Origin: Lactobacillaceae bacterium UBA5807
GTDB taxonomy: Bacteria; Bacillota; Bacilli; Lactobacillales; Lactobacillaceae
DNA: 56,226 bases
Direction: 5' to 3'
Assembly: GCA_002418005.1 (NCBI GenBank)
Contig: DIDF01000079.1
Span: 24,000 to 80,225 of the forward strand
Below, one piece after another: positions 1 to 9,261 of this stretch. Each line of letters begins with the position of its first letter. Within the stretch, counting starts at the first letter, position 1. The position numbers and the translations under genes were made by a program. The notes beneath the pieces were generated by a model that had not been told where the DNA came from, did not search any database, and saw only the letters and a program-made list of their open reading frames with translations.

Positions 1-1304
1 ACAATGATTTCCGCTTCATTATCATCAAAGTCAATGGCTCCTCTTTGATGACGTTTTTTAAGCAATATTTTATGCAAATCGGCCATTTGCTCAAAAATTG
101 GAACTAAATCTTTGTAACGATCCATAGTTTTAGGATCATGAGACTCAAGTATTTGATTAACAGCGGTATAAGTCATTCGAGCTGCTGATTTCATTAAACT
201 GGGGTGAATTCGATGCTTGATAACATTTCCTTGCGGATCAATCTCCATCTCACAGCTCAAACAAAGGCGCAGTTCACCTTCATTTAGTGAACAGATTCCA
301 TTCGATAATCTTCTAGGAAGCATGGGAATGACGCGATCTGTTAAGTAAACAGAAGTCCCTCGACGATAGGCTTCCTTATCAATCAGACTACCGGGTTTAA
401 CATAATGGCTGACGTCAGCAATATGCACACCAAGATGATAATTTCCATTATCAAGTTTCCAAACAACAACAGCATCGTCCAAATCTTTAGAAGACTCGCC
501 ATCAATGGTAACTAAAGATTGATTGGTTAAATCTTCTCGGCCAACCTTTTCCTCTTCGGTAACATGATCAGGAATATTGTCAGCTTCTTCCATGACATCC
601 TCGGGAAATTCAGCCGGAATGTTATGAGCATAAACTATTTGTAAGATATCAATTCCAGGATCATCAACGGAACCAATAACCTCATCAGCAATTCCCACCA
701 TATAATCAGGATGCTTTTCGTTGGGATATTCAGTTATTTGTGCAGTGATGACTTCCCCTGGTGTCGGTTTAAGACCGACATCATTAACGTAAAACTTATA
801 CTTCATAATTTTCTTATCGGTTAGTTTAACCTGACCAATATATCCATGATCATCATCTGACTTTTGGAATGGTCCGACTACTGTTTTATACTTGCGGTCT
901 ACAATAGCAGAAACTTTACCTTCCGGTCCTCTATCAGATCCAGGCTGAGCTGGCCGCACAATCTGCATTTGGACTGTATCGCCATTCAAAGCGTTCATAG
1001 TATTGTCCGGGGCAATATAAGCATCAGGGGCAGATTCATCATAGGCAACAAAACCAAACCCTTTGTCGTTAGCGTGAAAGATCCCCTCAAGTTGTTGTTT
1101 CTCTGGATTTAACCTGAATTTCCCATCCTGAGTAACCTTGGCAATATCTTCTCTTTCCAAAGTTGCTAGTTCTTGGACGATAAGTTTAAATGCTTGTGAA
1201 CCATGATACTTCAAAACATCTGCAATCTTTTCGACTGAAAATTCATTATCCGGGTAGGTTCGCAGAACATTTTCAATTTCGTTTTTTAAGTCTTTATCTT
1301 GCAA
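1..1304 (-). CDS. rnr: Ribonuclease R, N-terminal part (cut by window edge)
   Basis: Exoribonuclease of the RNB family that degrades structured RNA 3' to 5' and works with SmpB/tmRNA in quality control. About 434 codons are visible, starting from a TTG at 1304-1302 preceded by a GAGGA ribosome site seven bases upstream. The N-terminus (LQDKDLKNEIENVL) is a winged-helix-like segment, followed by cold-shock domains containing GIFHANDKGFGFV, then the start of the RNB catalytic domain with GESSKDLDDAVVV, whose acidic residues bind the catalytic metal. The C-terminus lies beyond base 1. The esterase stop is 14 bases upstream, so the two genes are probably cotranscribed, as in the common secG-est-rnr-smpB arrangement. 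The start is TTG, so the reading frame is easy to miss. Confidence 0.95.
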   Translation of the reverse strand, partial: MQDKDLKNEIENVLRTYPDNEFSVEKIADVLKYHGSQAFKLIVQELATLEREDIAKVTQDGKFRLNPEKQQLEGIFHANDKGFGFVAYDESAPDAYIAPDNTMNALNGDTVQMQIVRPAQPGSDRGPEGKVSAIVDRKYKTVVGPFQKSDDDHGYIGQVKLTDKKIMKYKFYVNDVGLKPTPGEVITAQITEYPNEKHPDYMVGIADEVIGSVDDPGIDILQIVYAHNIPAEFPEDVMEEADNIPDHVTEEEKVGREDLTNQSLVTIDGESSKDLDDAVVVWKLDNGNYHLGVHIADVSHYVKPGSLIDKEAYRRGTSVYLTDRVIPMLPRRLSNGICSLNEGELRLCLSCEMEIDPQGNVIKHRIHPSLMKSAARMTYTAVNQILESHDPKTMDRYKDLVPIFEQMADLHKILLKKRHQRGAIDFDDNEAEII

Positions 1305-1318
1305 TCTTTATTCCTCTA

Positions 1319-2068
1319 TTATTTGTATAATTTCTCTAAAAAGTTATTTAGATCACTTTCCAACAATTTGTGAACATTGTTGACAGTGATCATGTGACTG
1401 GCGTTTTCATACCGATGAACATCCACATGCGAACTATTTTTCAAGTTAGATTGAATGAACTGCACCACATCTGGGTTAACAATCTGGTCACTTAAACCTT
1501 GACCAATAAAATATGGTTGATGAACCTTCGACAAATTTCTTGCTACTTCACTTGCAAATCTGGCCTCCTGATCCAACAGATTATCAACGTTTGAATCTAA
1601 ATATTTCAGTTTTGCCTGCATTTGCTCTTGAGGAGTATGATACCTTTGATAATTTGCTTTGGCCATTTGCATAAAAGTATCATGAACACTAAAATCTCGG
1701 CTAATGGTAATTGGCGAACCAAATGATCCTCCGCCTAAAAGATTAGGATCTTCTTCTAGCGCTTTGGCAGCGTAAATTCCGCCAAGAGAAACACCAAAAA
1801 TACAAATTTGGGAAATTCCCTTATCCCTTAAAAATTGAATCGCGGCTTTTGTATCTCGCCACCATTGTTGCGGCGATCCATTTGTCAAAATGTTTGTAAA
1901 GTCAGGAGTTCCATGACCAGTAAACATCGGTCCATAAACTGTGTAATCATTTTTCTCTAAGCCTCTAGCAAGCATCCGAACATCCATTGGCCCACTTGCA
2001 AAAGCGTGCAAAAGAATGACCCCTTTGGTGCTATGCTCAAAGAAAAATGGTTGTGGTGCTAGCTGCAT
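1319..2068 (-). CDS. est: Carboxylesterase, Est30-type alpha/beta hydrolase
   Basis: Serine hydrolase that cleaves short-chain carboxyl esters; the physiological substrate is unknown. The protein of about 249 residues has GVILLHAF (oxyanion-hole region), the nucleophile elbow GVSLGG with Ser94, a later acidic segment LSDQIVNPD and a C-terminal NASHMI that supplies the catalytic His. I chose the ATG at 2068 because homologues begin with PxPFFFE, as here (MQLAPQPFFFE), and a GGGG ribosome site lies about eight bases upstream. A TTG at 2092 gives an eight-residue extension without a good ribosome site. It follows a terminator at the end of secG and runs into rnr. Confidence 0.88.
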   Translation of the reverse strand: MQLAPQPFFFEHSTKGVILLHAFASGPMDVRMLARGLEKNDYTVYGPMFTGHGTPDFTNILTNGSPQQWWRDTKAAIQFLRDKGISQICIFGVSLGGIYAAKALEEDPNLLGGGSFGSPITISRDFSVHDTFMQMAKANYQRYHTPQEQMQAKLKYLDSNVDNLLDQEARFASEVARNLSKVHQPYFIGQGLSDQIVNPDVVQFIQSNLKNSSHVDVHRYENASHMITVNNVHKLLESDLNNFLEKLYK

Positions 2069-2104
2069 GATTTCAACCCCATTTCCATACAATCTAATTA
2101 TAAT

Positions 2105-2132
2105 AAAAAACCTCCTGCATTTAAACAGGAGG
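2105..2132 (-). terminator. Intrinsic terminator after secG
   Basis: On the minus strand a perfect 7-bp stem (CCTCCTG / CAGGAGG) with an 8-base loop is followed by six T. It lies eight bases beyond the secG stop, between secG and est. The 3' arm is itself a Shine-Dalgarno-like AGGAGG, but it is about 40 bases from the est start, too far to serve it. Confidence 0.85.
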
Positions 2133-2140
2133 ATTTTCGG

Positions 2141-2377
2141 TCAATGTGAAGAAAACCATACCAACCCAAGAGATAATGCAAGAAAGATTACTCCAAGAAC
2201 AACGGTAACCTTTTGCATAAATGCTTCAAAACCACGGGGCTTTGCCTTAGCAAAAAGGTCATCAGCACCACCAGTTAAGGCAGACATTGCATCTTGCGTC
2301 TTTGAAGGTTGCATTAAAACAGCAATTATAATAATAATGCTATCAATGATTAACAGAGTTAAAAATAAATTTGCCAA
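2141..2377 (-). CDS. secG: Preprotein translocase subunit SecG
   Basis: Small auxiliary subunit of the SecYEG channel that helps SecA-driven protein export. The 78-residue protein has two hydrophobic segments (about residues 3-21 and 54-73) joined by the typical polar linker containing MQPSKTQDAMSALTGGADDLFAKAKPRG. The start is a TTG (2377-2375) with a full AGGAGG seven bases upstream. Length and topology match SecG. A terminator follows directly, so much of its transcript should end before est. The location next to est-rnr is the usual one in lactobacilli. Confidence 0.95.
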   Translation of the reverse strand: MANLFLTLLIIDSIIIIIAVLMQPSKTQDAMSALTGGADDLFAKAKPRGFEAFMQKVTVVLGVIFLALSLGLVWFSSH

Positions 2378-2464
2378 TTCAAAGCCTCCTAGAGCTTATT
2401 ACGCGTACTACTACTCTTAATAATTTAACATAATAATCGCTTTAGCGCTACCTTTAAACAAAAT

Positions 2465-3991
2465 TTACTTAGTCAGAAGTTTCAGATCATTATTAATTTG
2501 TTTACTTTTTTCCGAATCAATCTCGATATCCAAAGAATCTCCGGCTTTAAGCCTTATTTGCCCGTTTGGAACGATTTCGACACCTTTTCTTTCAATTTTA
2601 ATTAACAAGGAACCTTCAGGCCACGAAACATTTGAAATTTTTTTACCATCCACTTGCGAACCAACAAAAACCGGTAAAATCACTCGGGCAGCACGTGCTG
2701 AAGCCAAATGCAAATTTTTCTTGATTGTCGGGAGTAAATTTTCCATCATAGCAAAATAAATTGGACTTCCTCCAAGCAAATCAACTACTAAGTAAGCGAC
2801 AAGAGAAACTGTCGCTAAACCTAATAAATGATTTAAGGAGCCAACCATTTCTGTTATCAGCAAAATTGCCGTAAATGGAGCTTTAGAAATGCAAGCAAAA
2901 TATCCGGCCATTCCCATAATGATAAAACTGGCAAAATAAGTCTGATTCAACAGCCCCAACAAAAGCAAAGTTTTACCGAAGATTGCGCCAATCACTGCCC
3001 CAAGACAAAGAATAGGTAAAAATATTCCGCCAGGCAAGCCACTCCCATAAGAAACCGCGGAAAAAACAAATCGAATAACTAAAAATAAAAATAAAACTGC
3101 TAATGAAAATTTAGTTGGACTTAAATTTAAGATCAAATTATTGCCACCACCTAGCAAACCGGGGAAAAATCCTCCAAGCGGAATGACAATTATTAAAGGA
3201 ACCACCCCAAATAAATAACTGGGAAATTTAAACAACCACCGATAAAGTTTGTCGATATTCAAAGTACAAACTTGATAAAGTCTACCAAGAATGCCAAGAA
3301 TAATTCCAAACAAAATCACCCAAAAGAAATATTTTATTGGCAAAGAACTAGTTGGCATATAAAAAACCGGCTTTAATCCAAATACATCAGTTACTACCAT
3401 ATCCGAAGAAATTGCCGCCGTCAAAGAAACCAACCAAATATTAGTCGCAAAATCGCTATAAATTTCTTCAAGTACAAATATCGTACTTGCAATAGGGGCA
3501 TTAAATGCCGCACTCAATCCGGCGGCCGCACCGCTAGAAATCATAATCTTTTCACTAGTTTCATCAAGTTTCAATGATTCACTAAATCCTTGACCGACCG
3601 TAGATCCAAGTTGGATGGAAGGACCTTCTCGCCCGAGATAAAGGCCACTGCCAATCGCTAATACTCCACCAACAAATTTTCGCCAAAGAATGGACCACCA
3701 TTTGTAATCTAACTCACCAAGAAGTTGCCCTTCTACTTGAGGGATTCCTGATCCTTTTATTAGGGGCTGCTTTTTGACAAATAATCCAACTAAAAGCCCG
3801 ATAACCAAGTTTATTGCCAAAGCAACAAGCAGAAATTCAAGATTATGCATTCCTTTAACATAAATTGAAGTCATTATCTTCATCAAAGAAACGATCAGCA
3901 ATCGAAAAACTGAAATTACAGTTCCAGCCAATAATCCAATAATAATTCCGTATAAAATATTTTTAAATTCTTCTAGGTGATTCCTTTTCAT
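2465..3991 (-). CDS. ClC-family chloride channel/H+ antiporter with TrkA-C domain
   Basis: Membrane protein of 508 residues that exchanges chloride for protons or conducts chloride. Family signatures are visible: GSGIPQ near residue 80, GREGP at 120-124 with the gating glutamate Glu122, FVLEEI with the second proton-path glutamate Glu176, and GSGLPGGIFLP near residue 315. About ten or more hydrophobic helices cover residues 10-420. The soluble tail (about 435-508) resembles a TrkA-C ligand-binding domain (VGSQVDGKKISNVSWPEGSLLIKIER). Both glutamates are present, which favours an antiporter over a passive channel. The ATG at 3991 has only a weak ribosome site. It stands alone between secG and the coiled-coil gene. 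Confidence 0.9.
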   Translation of the reverse strand: MKRNHLEEFKNILYGIIIGLLAGTVISVFRLLIVSLMKIMTSIYVKGMHNLEFLLVALAINLVIGLLVGLFVKKQPLIKGSGIPQVEGQLLGELDYKWWSILWRKFVGGVLAIGSGLYLGREGPSIQLGSTVGQGFSESLKLDETSEKIMISSGAAAGLSAAFNAPIASTIFVLEEIYSDFATNIWLVSLTAAISSDMVVTDVFGLKPVFYMPTSSLPIKYFFWVILFGIILGILGRLYQVCTLNIDKLYRWLFKFPSYLFGVVPLIIVIPLGGFFPGLLGGGNNLILNLSPTKFSLAVLFLFLVIRFVFSAVSYGSGLPGGIFLPILCLGAVIGAIFGKTLLLLGLLNQTYFASFIIMGMAGYFACISKAPFTAILLITEMVGSLNHLLGLATVSLVAYLVVDLLGGSPIYFAMMENLLPTIKKNLHLASARAARVILPVFVGSQVDGKKISNVSWPEGSLLIKIERKGVEIVPNGQIRLKAGDSLDIEIDSEKSKQINNDLKLLTK

Positions 3992-4082
3992 TTAGATAAA
4001 TTCATCTCAGCAATTTTTTAAGTTACTATTATTATATCATCAAAGCAGAACCTAACTTTTCACAAAAATTTCCACCACTTTT

Positions 4083-5102
4083 TTATTCAAACTTATTTAG
4101 CTGATTTTTAAGGCTATTAATTTCTTTTTGGGTTTCAGCTATTTTTTTGTCTAATTCGAGAACCATTTTTTCAACCCTTGATAGTTGATCTTTTAAAGAT
4201 TTAAATTCGGAAGCCTTATCATTCGTAGCTTTAGCAGTCTTCGCTTCTTGTTTTGCCAGAGATTTTTGCACTTTTTGTTCACTCTTCAGCAAATCTTTTA
4301 TCATCCGTTTAGCTAAACTTGTTCGGTCTTGGTTTAATTTTACTTGATTTTTTTCTTCACTTTTTTGAAGGCGAATCTTTTCTTTTTTAATTCGATCGTT
4401 TTCTTTGGCAATGGCCTTTTTCTCATGCTCATTTAAAGTATTTTGCATCTTTTCCGCAAGCTTAGTCCGATCATTTTCTAAAGCAACCTGTTTAAGTCTT
4501 TCTTTTTTAGCCAAAGAATTGACTATTTTCTCTTGAGCTGCAATCTTTTGTTCCCGCAAATCTAAATCTTTTTGCATTTGCTTAACTAAATCTCGGTGTT
4601 CTTTTTCCGCCAATCTTTGTTGTTTATCTTCTTGGATCTTTTTATTCTTATTCTGCCTTTCTAGTTCTGCTGTTTCTTGAATTGCGTGCTTCTCTTCAGA
4701 TTTTTGTAATCTTGCTAACATTTTGTTGGCCAAATTTTCTCGATCATGCTGAATAGAAACCTGGCGTGCCCTTTCTTTTTGCTGAAGCTTTTCTGTTTTG
4801 ATTCTTTCTCTTTCTGTTTGAGCCGTTTTTTGTTCACTAGCTTTTAGTTGAGCAATCATGCTTTTCCATTCATCATGTCGCTCTTTTAGTAATTCGCTGT
4901 TGGTTTTTGGTAAAACTTCTTTTTTATTATCTTTAGAAAAACCAGTCGTGGCTTCCTTTGTAGTGGAATGATGATCATCAGTAGTTGTTGATTTTTCTTC
5001 TATTTTTTGAGAGCTAGTATTCCTGTCATTGCTGTTTTCATTTCCTTTTGAATCAACATTCTTTTTATTTACAAACAGCTCTATTATTTCGTTTGGTTGC
5101 AT
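4083..5102 (-). CDS. Lys/Glu-rich coiled-coil protein with five imperfect repeats, unknown function
   Basis: I do not recognise a family. The 339-residue protein has no signal peptide or membrane segment. Residues 1-70 are polar and low-complexity (Asn, Ser, Thr, Lys). Residues 74-300 are a highly charged helix made of five imperfect repeats of 42-49 residues, starting near Arg75, Arg121, Arg170, Arg212 and Arg260, with the pattern DRxxLAxKMxxxLxxxExK. Residues 300-339 form a classic leucine heptad coiled coil that probably oligomerises. The 39-base gap to the secreted-protein gene upstream and the shared strand suggest cotranscription. The ribosome site is weak (GGA about seven bases before ATG). 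A structural or scaffold role is inference only. Confidence 0.7.
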   Translation of the reverse strand: MQPNEIIELFVNKKNVDSKGNENSNDRNTSSQKIEEKSTTTDDHHSTTKEATTGFSKDNKKEVLPKTNSELLKERHDEWKSMIAQLKASEQKTAQTERERIKTEKLQQKERARQVSIQHDRENLANKMLARLQKSEEKHAIQETAELERQNKNKKIQEDKQQRLAEKEHRDLVKQMQKDLDLREQKIAAQEKIVNSLAKKERLKQVALENDRTKLAEKMQNTLNEHEKKAIAKENDRIKKEKIRLQKSEEKNQVKLNQDRTSLAKRMIKDLLKSEQKVQKSLAKQEAKTAKATNDKASEFKSLKDQLSRVEKMVLELDKKIAETQKEINSLKNQLNKFE

Positions 5103-5141
5103 TATTGTTCCAGAAAAAGGTGAATGCTCAACAAACTCATA

Positions 5142-5597
5142 TTAATCTGTGTTGATAAGCTTTTTCTCACTAAATTGATACCATCCCCCAACTGTACCCT
5201 TATCAGAAATAATGGTATTGAGAACCCGTTTAGTACTTGAATCGATTACCCGAACTTGAACTATCGCATTTGATGCAAGATAAGTAACATTTATTCGCTC
5301 TTTCCCATTTACCTCAACATAACGCTCCTTGGGTTTTTCACCAGTTGGTAAATCTTTGAGTTCTAAACGTTGTCCAGGGACATAATAATAATCGTATTTT
5401 TTTCCAACAGCTGACATCGGCGTGCCGTCAAACATTTTTACTCCTTCAATCCAATTTATGTTCACGATAACTTTCTTTTTTGCAGTTGTCTGCTCAGAAA
5501 TGCTTTCAGGAATGTCATTTGCTTGGGCAACATCTACCGACTTGCCAATCCCCACAAAACTAATTAATGCTGACGATAATAAAATAAATTTTTTCAA
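5142..5597 (-). CDS. Small secreted protein of unknown function
   Basis: A protein of about 151 residues with a clear Sec signal peptide: MKKFILLSSALISFVGIG followed by a cleavage-like site after KSVDVAQA. The exported part is rich in beta-prone segments with two short halves around VIVNINW and VQVRVIDS, resembling the small domains of lactobacillus surface proteins, but no named family is recognised. I prefer the TTG at 5597 because GGAGGG lies eight bases upstream and the signal peptide then starts with MKK. An ATG at 5612 with GGAG upstream is the alternative. No sortase motif, lipobox or membrane anchor is present. It probably heads a two-gene unit with the coiled-coil gene. Confidence 0.65.
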   Translation of the reverse strand: MKKFILLSSALISFVGIGKSVDVAQANDIPESISEQTTAKKKVIVNINWIEGVKMFDGTPMSAVGKKYDYYYVPGQRLELKDLPTGEKPKERYVEVNGKERINVTYLASNAIVQVRVIDSSTKRVLNTIISDKGTVGGWYQFSEKKLINTD

Positions 5598-5656
5598 AAT
5601 AAAGCCCTCCATTTTGTGTGCTCCAAATTAATTACGCAAAACAGCGGGTTTTAAAA

Positions 5657-5685
5657 TTAAAAAAAGCCGCCGAAGCGACTTTTTT
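5657..5685 (-). terminator. Intrinsic terminator after eno
   Basis: On the minus strand the stem GTCGC / GCGGC closes a TTCG tetraloop (the very stable C-UUCG-G type), extended by flanking A and T runs, with seven T at the end. It lies 17 bases after the eno stop. Confidence 0.9.
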
Positions 5686-5702
5686 AGAAATTACTTATTT
5701 AA

Positions 5703-7022
5703 TTACTTGTTCAAAATATCCTGACGAGCTTGTTCTGACAAGTTGTAGAATGAGTGAATGCCTTTGTAATCAGCAACATCACCAAGTTGATCTTCGATTC
5801 TCATCAATTGATTGTACTTGGCAATTCTTTCACCACGACTCATTGAACCAGTCTTAATTTGGCCAGCGTTCATAGCAACAACCAAGTCAGCAATGGTAGT
5901 ATCTTCAGTTTCACCAGAACGGTGTGAAATGATAGCTGTATAACCAGCTTCTTTAGCCATTTCAACAGCTTCAACAGTTTCAGTTAAAGTACCAATTTGG
6001 TTAAGCTTGATTAAAATAGCATTGGCAACGCCCATCTTGATACCTTTCTTAAGGTAATCAGTGTTAGTAACAAACAAATCATCACCAACAATTTGGACTT
6101 TCTTGCCAAGGCGTTTAGTAGCCATTTGCCAATCTTCCCATTCGTTTTCATCAAGAGGATCCTCGATAGAAATAATTGGGTATTTGTCAACGATGCTTTC
6201 AAGCAAGCCAACAAATTCGTCAGCTGTGTATGACTTACCGTCGCCCTTTAAATTGTACTTCTTAGTGTCAGCATCAAAGAATTCAGATGCAGCACAGTCA
6301 AAAGCAATATCAATATCCTTGCCAGGTTTGTAGCCGGCACGTTCGATAGCTTCAACCAAGATCTCAAATGGTTCCTCGTTGTTCTTAAGGTCAGGAGCAA
6401 AACCACCTTCATCACCAACGGCAGTAGAATAACCACGTTCGTTAAGCAAATCTTTCAAAGCATGGAATGTTTCTGATGACCAACGAATGGCTTCTTTTAT
6501 TGATGGAGCACCAACAGGCATGATCATAAATTCCTGGAAGTCAACCTTGTTGTTAGCATGCTTACCACCATTGATAACATTCAACATTGGAGTTGGAAGC
6601 AAGTGGGCGTTGAAGCCGCCAAGGTAGTTGTACAAAGGAACTTCAAGTTCATCAGCAGCAGCTCTGGCAGCAGCCAAAGAAACACCCAAAATAGCGTTTG
6701 CACCAAGCTTGCCTTTATTAGGAGTACCATCCAAAGCAATCATTGCCTTGTCGATTCCAAGTTGGTCGGTCACATCATAGCCAACAATTTCTTTAGCAAT
6801 GATGTTGTTAACGTTATCTACGGCTTTGGTTACACCTTTGCCCATGTAACGGTCCTTGTCACCATCACGCAATTCAACGGCTTCGTGTTCACCAGTTGAA
6901 GCACCTGAAGGAACAATTCCGCGGCCAAATGCACCTGCTTCAGTATATAATTCAACTTCAACAGTTGGGTTACCACGTGAATCAAGAACCTCACGAGCAT
7001 AAATATCAGAAATAATTGACAT
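5703..7022 (-). CDS. eno: Enolase (phosphopyruvate hydratase)
   Basis: Converts 2-phosphoglycerate to phosphoenolpyruvate in the cytoplasm. The 439-residue protein is full length and starts MSIISDIYAREVLDSRGNPTVEVE. Visible signatures are GAxxxGIFEA-like AILIKLNQIGTLTET, the metal ligand region SIEDPLDENEWEDW, and the C-terminal ISHRSGETEDTTIADL loop. I chose ATG 7022 because AGGAG lies nine bases upstream; an in-frame extension to 7064 lacks a ribosome site. It is the last gene of the gap-pgk-tpiA-eno cluster, about 100 bases after tpiA, and ends at a strong terminator. Codon use is highly biased, as for an abundant protein. Confidence 0.98.
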   Translation of the reverse strand: MSIISDIYAREVLDSRGNPTVEVELYTEAGAFGRGIVPSGASTGEHEAVELRDGDKDRYMGKGVTKAVDNVNNIIAKEIVGYDVTDQLGIDKAMIALDGTPNKGKLGANAILGVSLAAARAAADELEVPLYNYLGGFNAHLLPTPMLNVINGGKHANNKVDFQEFMIMPVGAPSIKEAIRWSSETFHALKDLLNERGYSTAVGDEGGFAPDLKNNEEPFEILVEAIERAGYKPGKDIDIAFDCAASEFFDADTKKYNLKGDGKSYTADEFVGLLESIVDKYPIISIEDPLDENEWEDWQMATKRLGKKVQIVGDDLFVTNTDYLKKGIKMGVANAILIKLNQIGTLTETVEAVEMAKEAGYTAIISHRSGETEDTTIADLVVAMNAGQIKTGSMSRGERIAKYNQLMRIEDQLGDVADYKGIHSFYNLSEQARQDILNK

Positions 7023-7123
7023 ATTTTTTTCTCTCCTTAGCGAAAGTTGTGACCTTTTGTACAAGGTTCATACCCAATTTTATTAGTTTTGCTCCCACGT
7101 TTCAACTCAATTTGGGATTATTA

Positions 7124-7885
7124 TTATTTATTTTGTAAAAAATTTGCAAGGCCTAAAAATGAATCCGGTTTCAAACTTGCTCCACCAACTAATGCACCAT
7201 CAATATCTTTTTGCTGTAAAATTTGCTGAGCATTATCATCATTAACACTGCCGCCATAAAGAACCCGAACGCCATCAGCTAGTTCATCGGAATATAAATC
7301 GGCAACAGTTTGGCGAATTAAATAACACCCTTCTTCGGCCTCCTGAGGACTGGCAGTTTGACCGCTCCCGATTGCCCAACTGGGTTCATAGGCAATAATA
7401 ATCTTGGCTGCTTGGTCAGTGGTAATTCCCTTTAACGCATTGGTAACTTGACTTACTACCCAAGAAATTCTATCGGTAGATTCTCTTCGACTCATTGTTT
7501 CATTGCAGCAGACAATAGGAATTAAATTATTTCGTAAAGCCGCTTGGACTTTGCGATTCACAATATCATCAGTTTCATTAAAATACTTTCTTCGTTCAGA
7601 GTGCCCTAAAATAACGTGAGTAACTCCCATTTCTGCAAGTGCTTTTGGGCTAACTTCCCCGGTATAAGCACCTTCATCTTCATAAAAACAATTTTCGGCA
7701 GCAATAATGAGTGGCATATCACCACGATTTTCTAACATTGATTCCAAAAATAATGGTGAGGCAGCAATTCCAGTCTGCGTGACTTTAGGGTCAGGAAGCT
7801 TACCTTTAATTGCCTTTAAAAAATCAACGGATTCTTTTACCGACAAGTTCATTTTCCAGTTGCCGGCAATGAATGGAATTCTCAT
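7124..7885 (-). CDS. tpiA: Triosephosphate isomerase
   Basis: Interconverts dihydroxyacetone phosphate and glyceraldehyde 3-phosphate. The 253-residue TIM-barrel protein has GNWKMN (Lys11), GHSERR with the catalytic His, YEPSWAIGSGQ with the catalytic Glu, and the phosphate loop LYGGSVNDDN and GALVGGASL. The gene is separated from pgk by an intrinsic terminator and has a TAGAAT -10-like hexamer near 7920, so it may have its own promoter. The ribosome site (AAGGA) is 11 or more bases from the ATG, which is long. Codon choice is less biased than in gap, pgk and eno. Confidence 0.97.
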   Translation of the reverse strand: MRIPFIAGNWKMNLSVKESVDFLKAIKGKLPDPKVTQTGIAASPLFLESMLENRGDMPLIIAAENCFYEDEGAYTGEVSPKALAEMGVTHVILGHSERRKYFNETDDIVNRKVQAALRNNLIPIVCCNETMSRRESTDRISWVVSQVTNALKGITTDQAAKIIIAYEPSWAIGSGQTASPQEAEEGCYLIRQTVADLYSDELADGVRVLYGGSVNDDNAQQILQQKDIDGALVGGASLKPDSFLGLANFLQNK

Positions 7886-7963
7886 TAAAAATCATTTCCT
7901 TTTTAGTTATTACTGCTATTCTAGCGGAAATAAGTCTCAAATGCCAGAACTTCCTATACCAAT

Positions 7964-7994
7964 TAAAAAAAGACCCGCTAAAAAGCAGGTCTTT
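7964..7994 (-). terminator. Intrinsic terminator between pgk and tpiA
   Basis: On the minus strand AAAGACCTGC pairs with GCGGGTCTTT around a short T/A loop, with one wobble, and runs into seven T. It starts seven bases after the pgk stop. It should reduce or stop pgk read-through into tpiA. Confidence 0.9.
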
Positions 7995-8000
7995 ATTGAT

Positions 8001-9215
8001 TTACTTGTCATCAATTGCAGCAATACCAGGTAAGGTTTTACCTTCCAAATAAGTTAAGGAAGCGCCACCGCCAGTTGAAATATGAGTTAATTTGTCGGCA
8101 ACACCAAGCTTCTTAACAGCAGCAGTTGAATCACCACCACCGACAATGGTTGTTGCGTCAGATAAAGTACCCAAGAATTCACCAATCTTCAAAGTACCTT
8201 GAGCGAAGTTTTCCATTTCAAAGACGCCCATTGGACCGTTCCAAACAACAGTCTTGGCATCCTTTAAAACGTCTTCAAATTCTTGAATTGATTTAGGACC
8301 AATATCCAAAGCCATCCAACCGTCATCAATGTCGCCTTCAACAACTTTGTGATCTGCATCATTCTTAAATTCTTTTGCTACCACGTTGTCAACTGGCAAA
8401 ACAATCTTGTCGCCGCCTTTGTCAAGAATACTCTTGGCAACGTCAACTTTATCCTTTTCAACAAGGGAATTACCAACTTTAATGCCCTTAGCAGCATAAA
8501 ATGTGTAAGTCATTCCACCGCCAATGATGATCTTATCAGCTTTACCAATAAGGTTATCAATAACACCAATCTTGTCAGAAACTTTTGCGCCACCAAGAAT
8601 GGCAACAAATGGACGCTTTGGATTGTTAACTGCATCGCCCAAGAATTGGATTTCTTTTTCCATTAAGAAGCCAGCAGCAACTGGTTTGTGAGTATTATGC
8701 ATTGCAGTTGCAATACCAACGTTTGAAGCATGAGAACGGTGAGCAGTACCAAATGCATCATTGATAAATTCATCACCAAGTGAAGCCCAGTATTGACCAA
8801 GCTTTGGATCATTGCCGGATTCACGCTTTACGTATTCGCCGTTAACAACATCTTCATATCTGGTATTTTCAACAAGCAAAATGCTACCGTTTTCCATCTT
8901 ATTGATGGCATCTTCTAATTGTTGTCCTTCAGTTACAGGAACAAAAATTACTGGCTTATTAAGAAGATTTGAAAGTCTTTCAGCAACTGGACGTAAGGTC
9001 AATCCCTTTTTGTCGTCTTCTTTTTTAACTCTGCCAAGATGCGAGAACAAGATAGCCTTGCCCTTGTGATCCAATACATAGTTGATAGTGGGTAAAGCTG
9101 CCTGGATACGGTTGTCATCACCAATAACACCATCTTTAATAGGAACGTTGAAGTCAACACGCATTAAAACTTTTTTGCCTTCAAGATCCAAATCGGAAAC
9201 AGTTAATTTAGCCAA
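8001..9215 (-). CDS. pgk: Phosphoglycerate kinase
   Basis: Transfers the acyl phosphate of 1,3-bisphosphoglycerate to ADP, the first ATP-yielding step of lower glycolysis. The 404-residue, two-domain protein is full length: the substrate segment KKVLMRVDFNVPIKDG near residue 14, SHLGR near residue 59, the hinge and AILGGAKVSDKI, and the nucleotide loop GGGDSTAA near residue 365. The ATG at 9215 follows a ribosome site in GGAGGTTTTCAA. It is about 100 bases after gap, separated by a weak hairpin, and followed by a strong terminator before tpiA. Confidence 0.98.
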   Translation of the reverse strand: MAKLTVSDLDLEGKKVLMRVDFNVPIKDGVIGDDNRIQAALPTINYVLDHKGKAILFSHLGRVKKEDDKKGLTLRPVAERLSNLLNKPVIFVPVTEGQQLEDAINKMENGSILLVENTRYEDVVNGEYVKRESGNDPKLGQYWASLGDEFINDAFGTAHRSHASNVGIATAMHNTHKPVAAGFLMEKEIQFLGDAVNNPKRPFVAILGGAKVSDKIGVIDNLIGKADKIIIGGGMTYTFYAAKGIKVGNSLVEKDKVDVAKSILDKGGDKIVLPVDNVVAKEFKNDADHKVVEGDIDDGWMALDIGPKSIQEFEDVLKDAKTVVWNGPMGVFEMENFAQGTLKIGEFLGTLSDATTIVGGGDSTAAVKKLGVADKLTHISTGGGASLTYLEGKTLPGIAAIDDK

Positions 9216-9261
9216 TTTGAAAACCTCCGAATTAATTTATTATAGTTAAAACTAATTTTAA

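Noticed and set aside
4083..5102. Phage tail-tape or surface-anchored protein
   Set aside because: No signal peptide, membrane segment, sortase motif or phage neighbours; only charged coiled coil.
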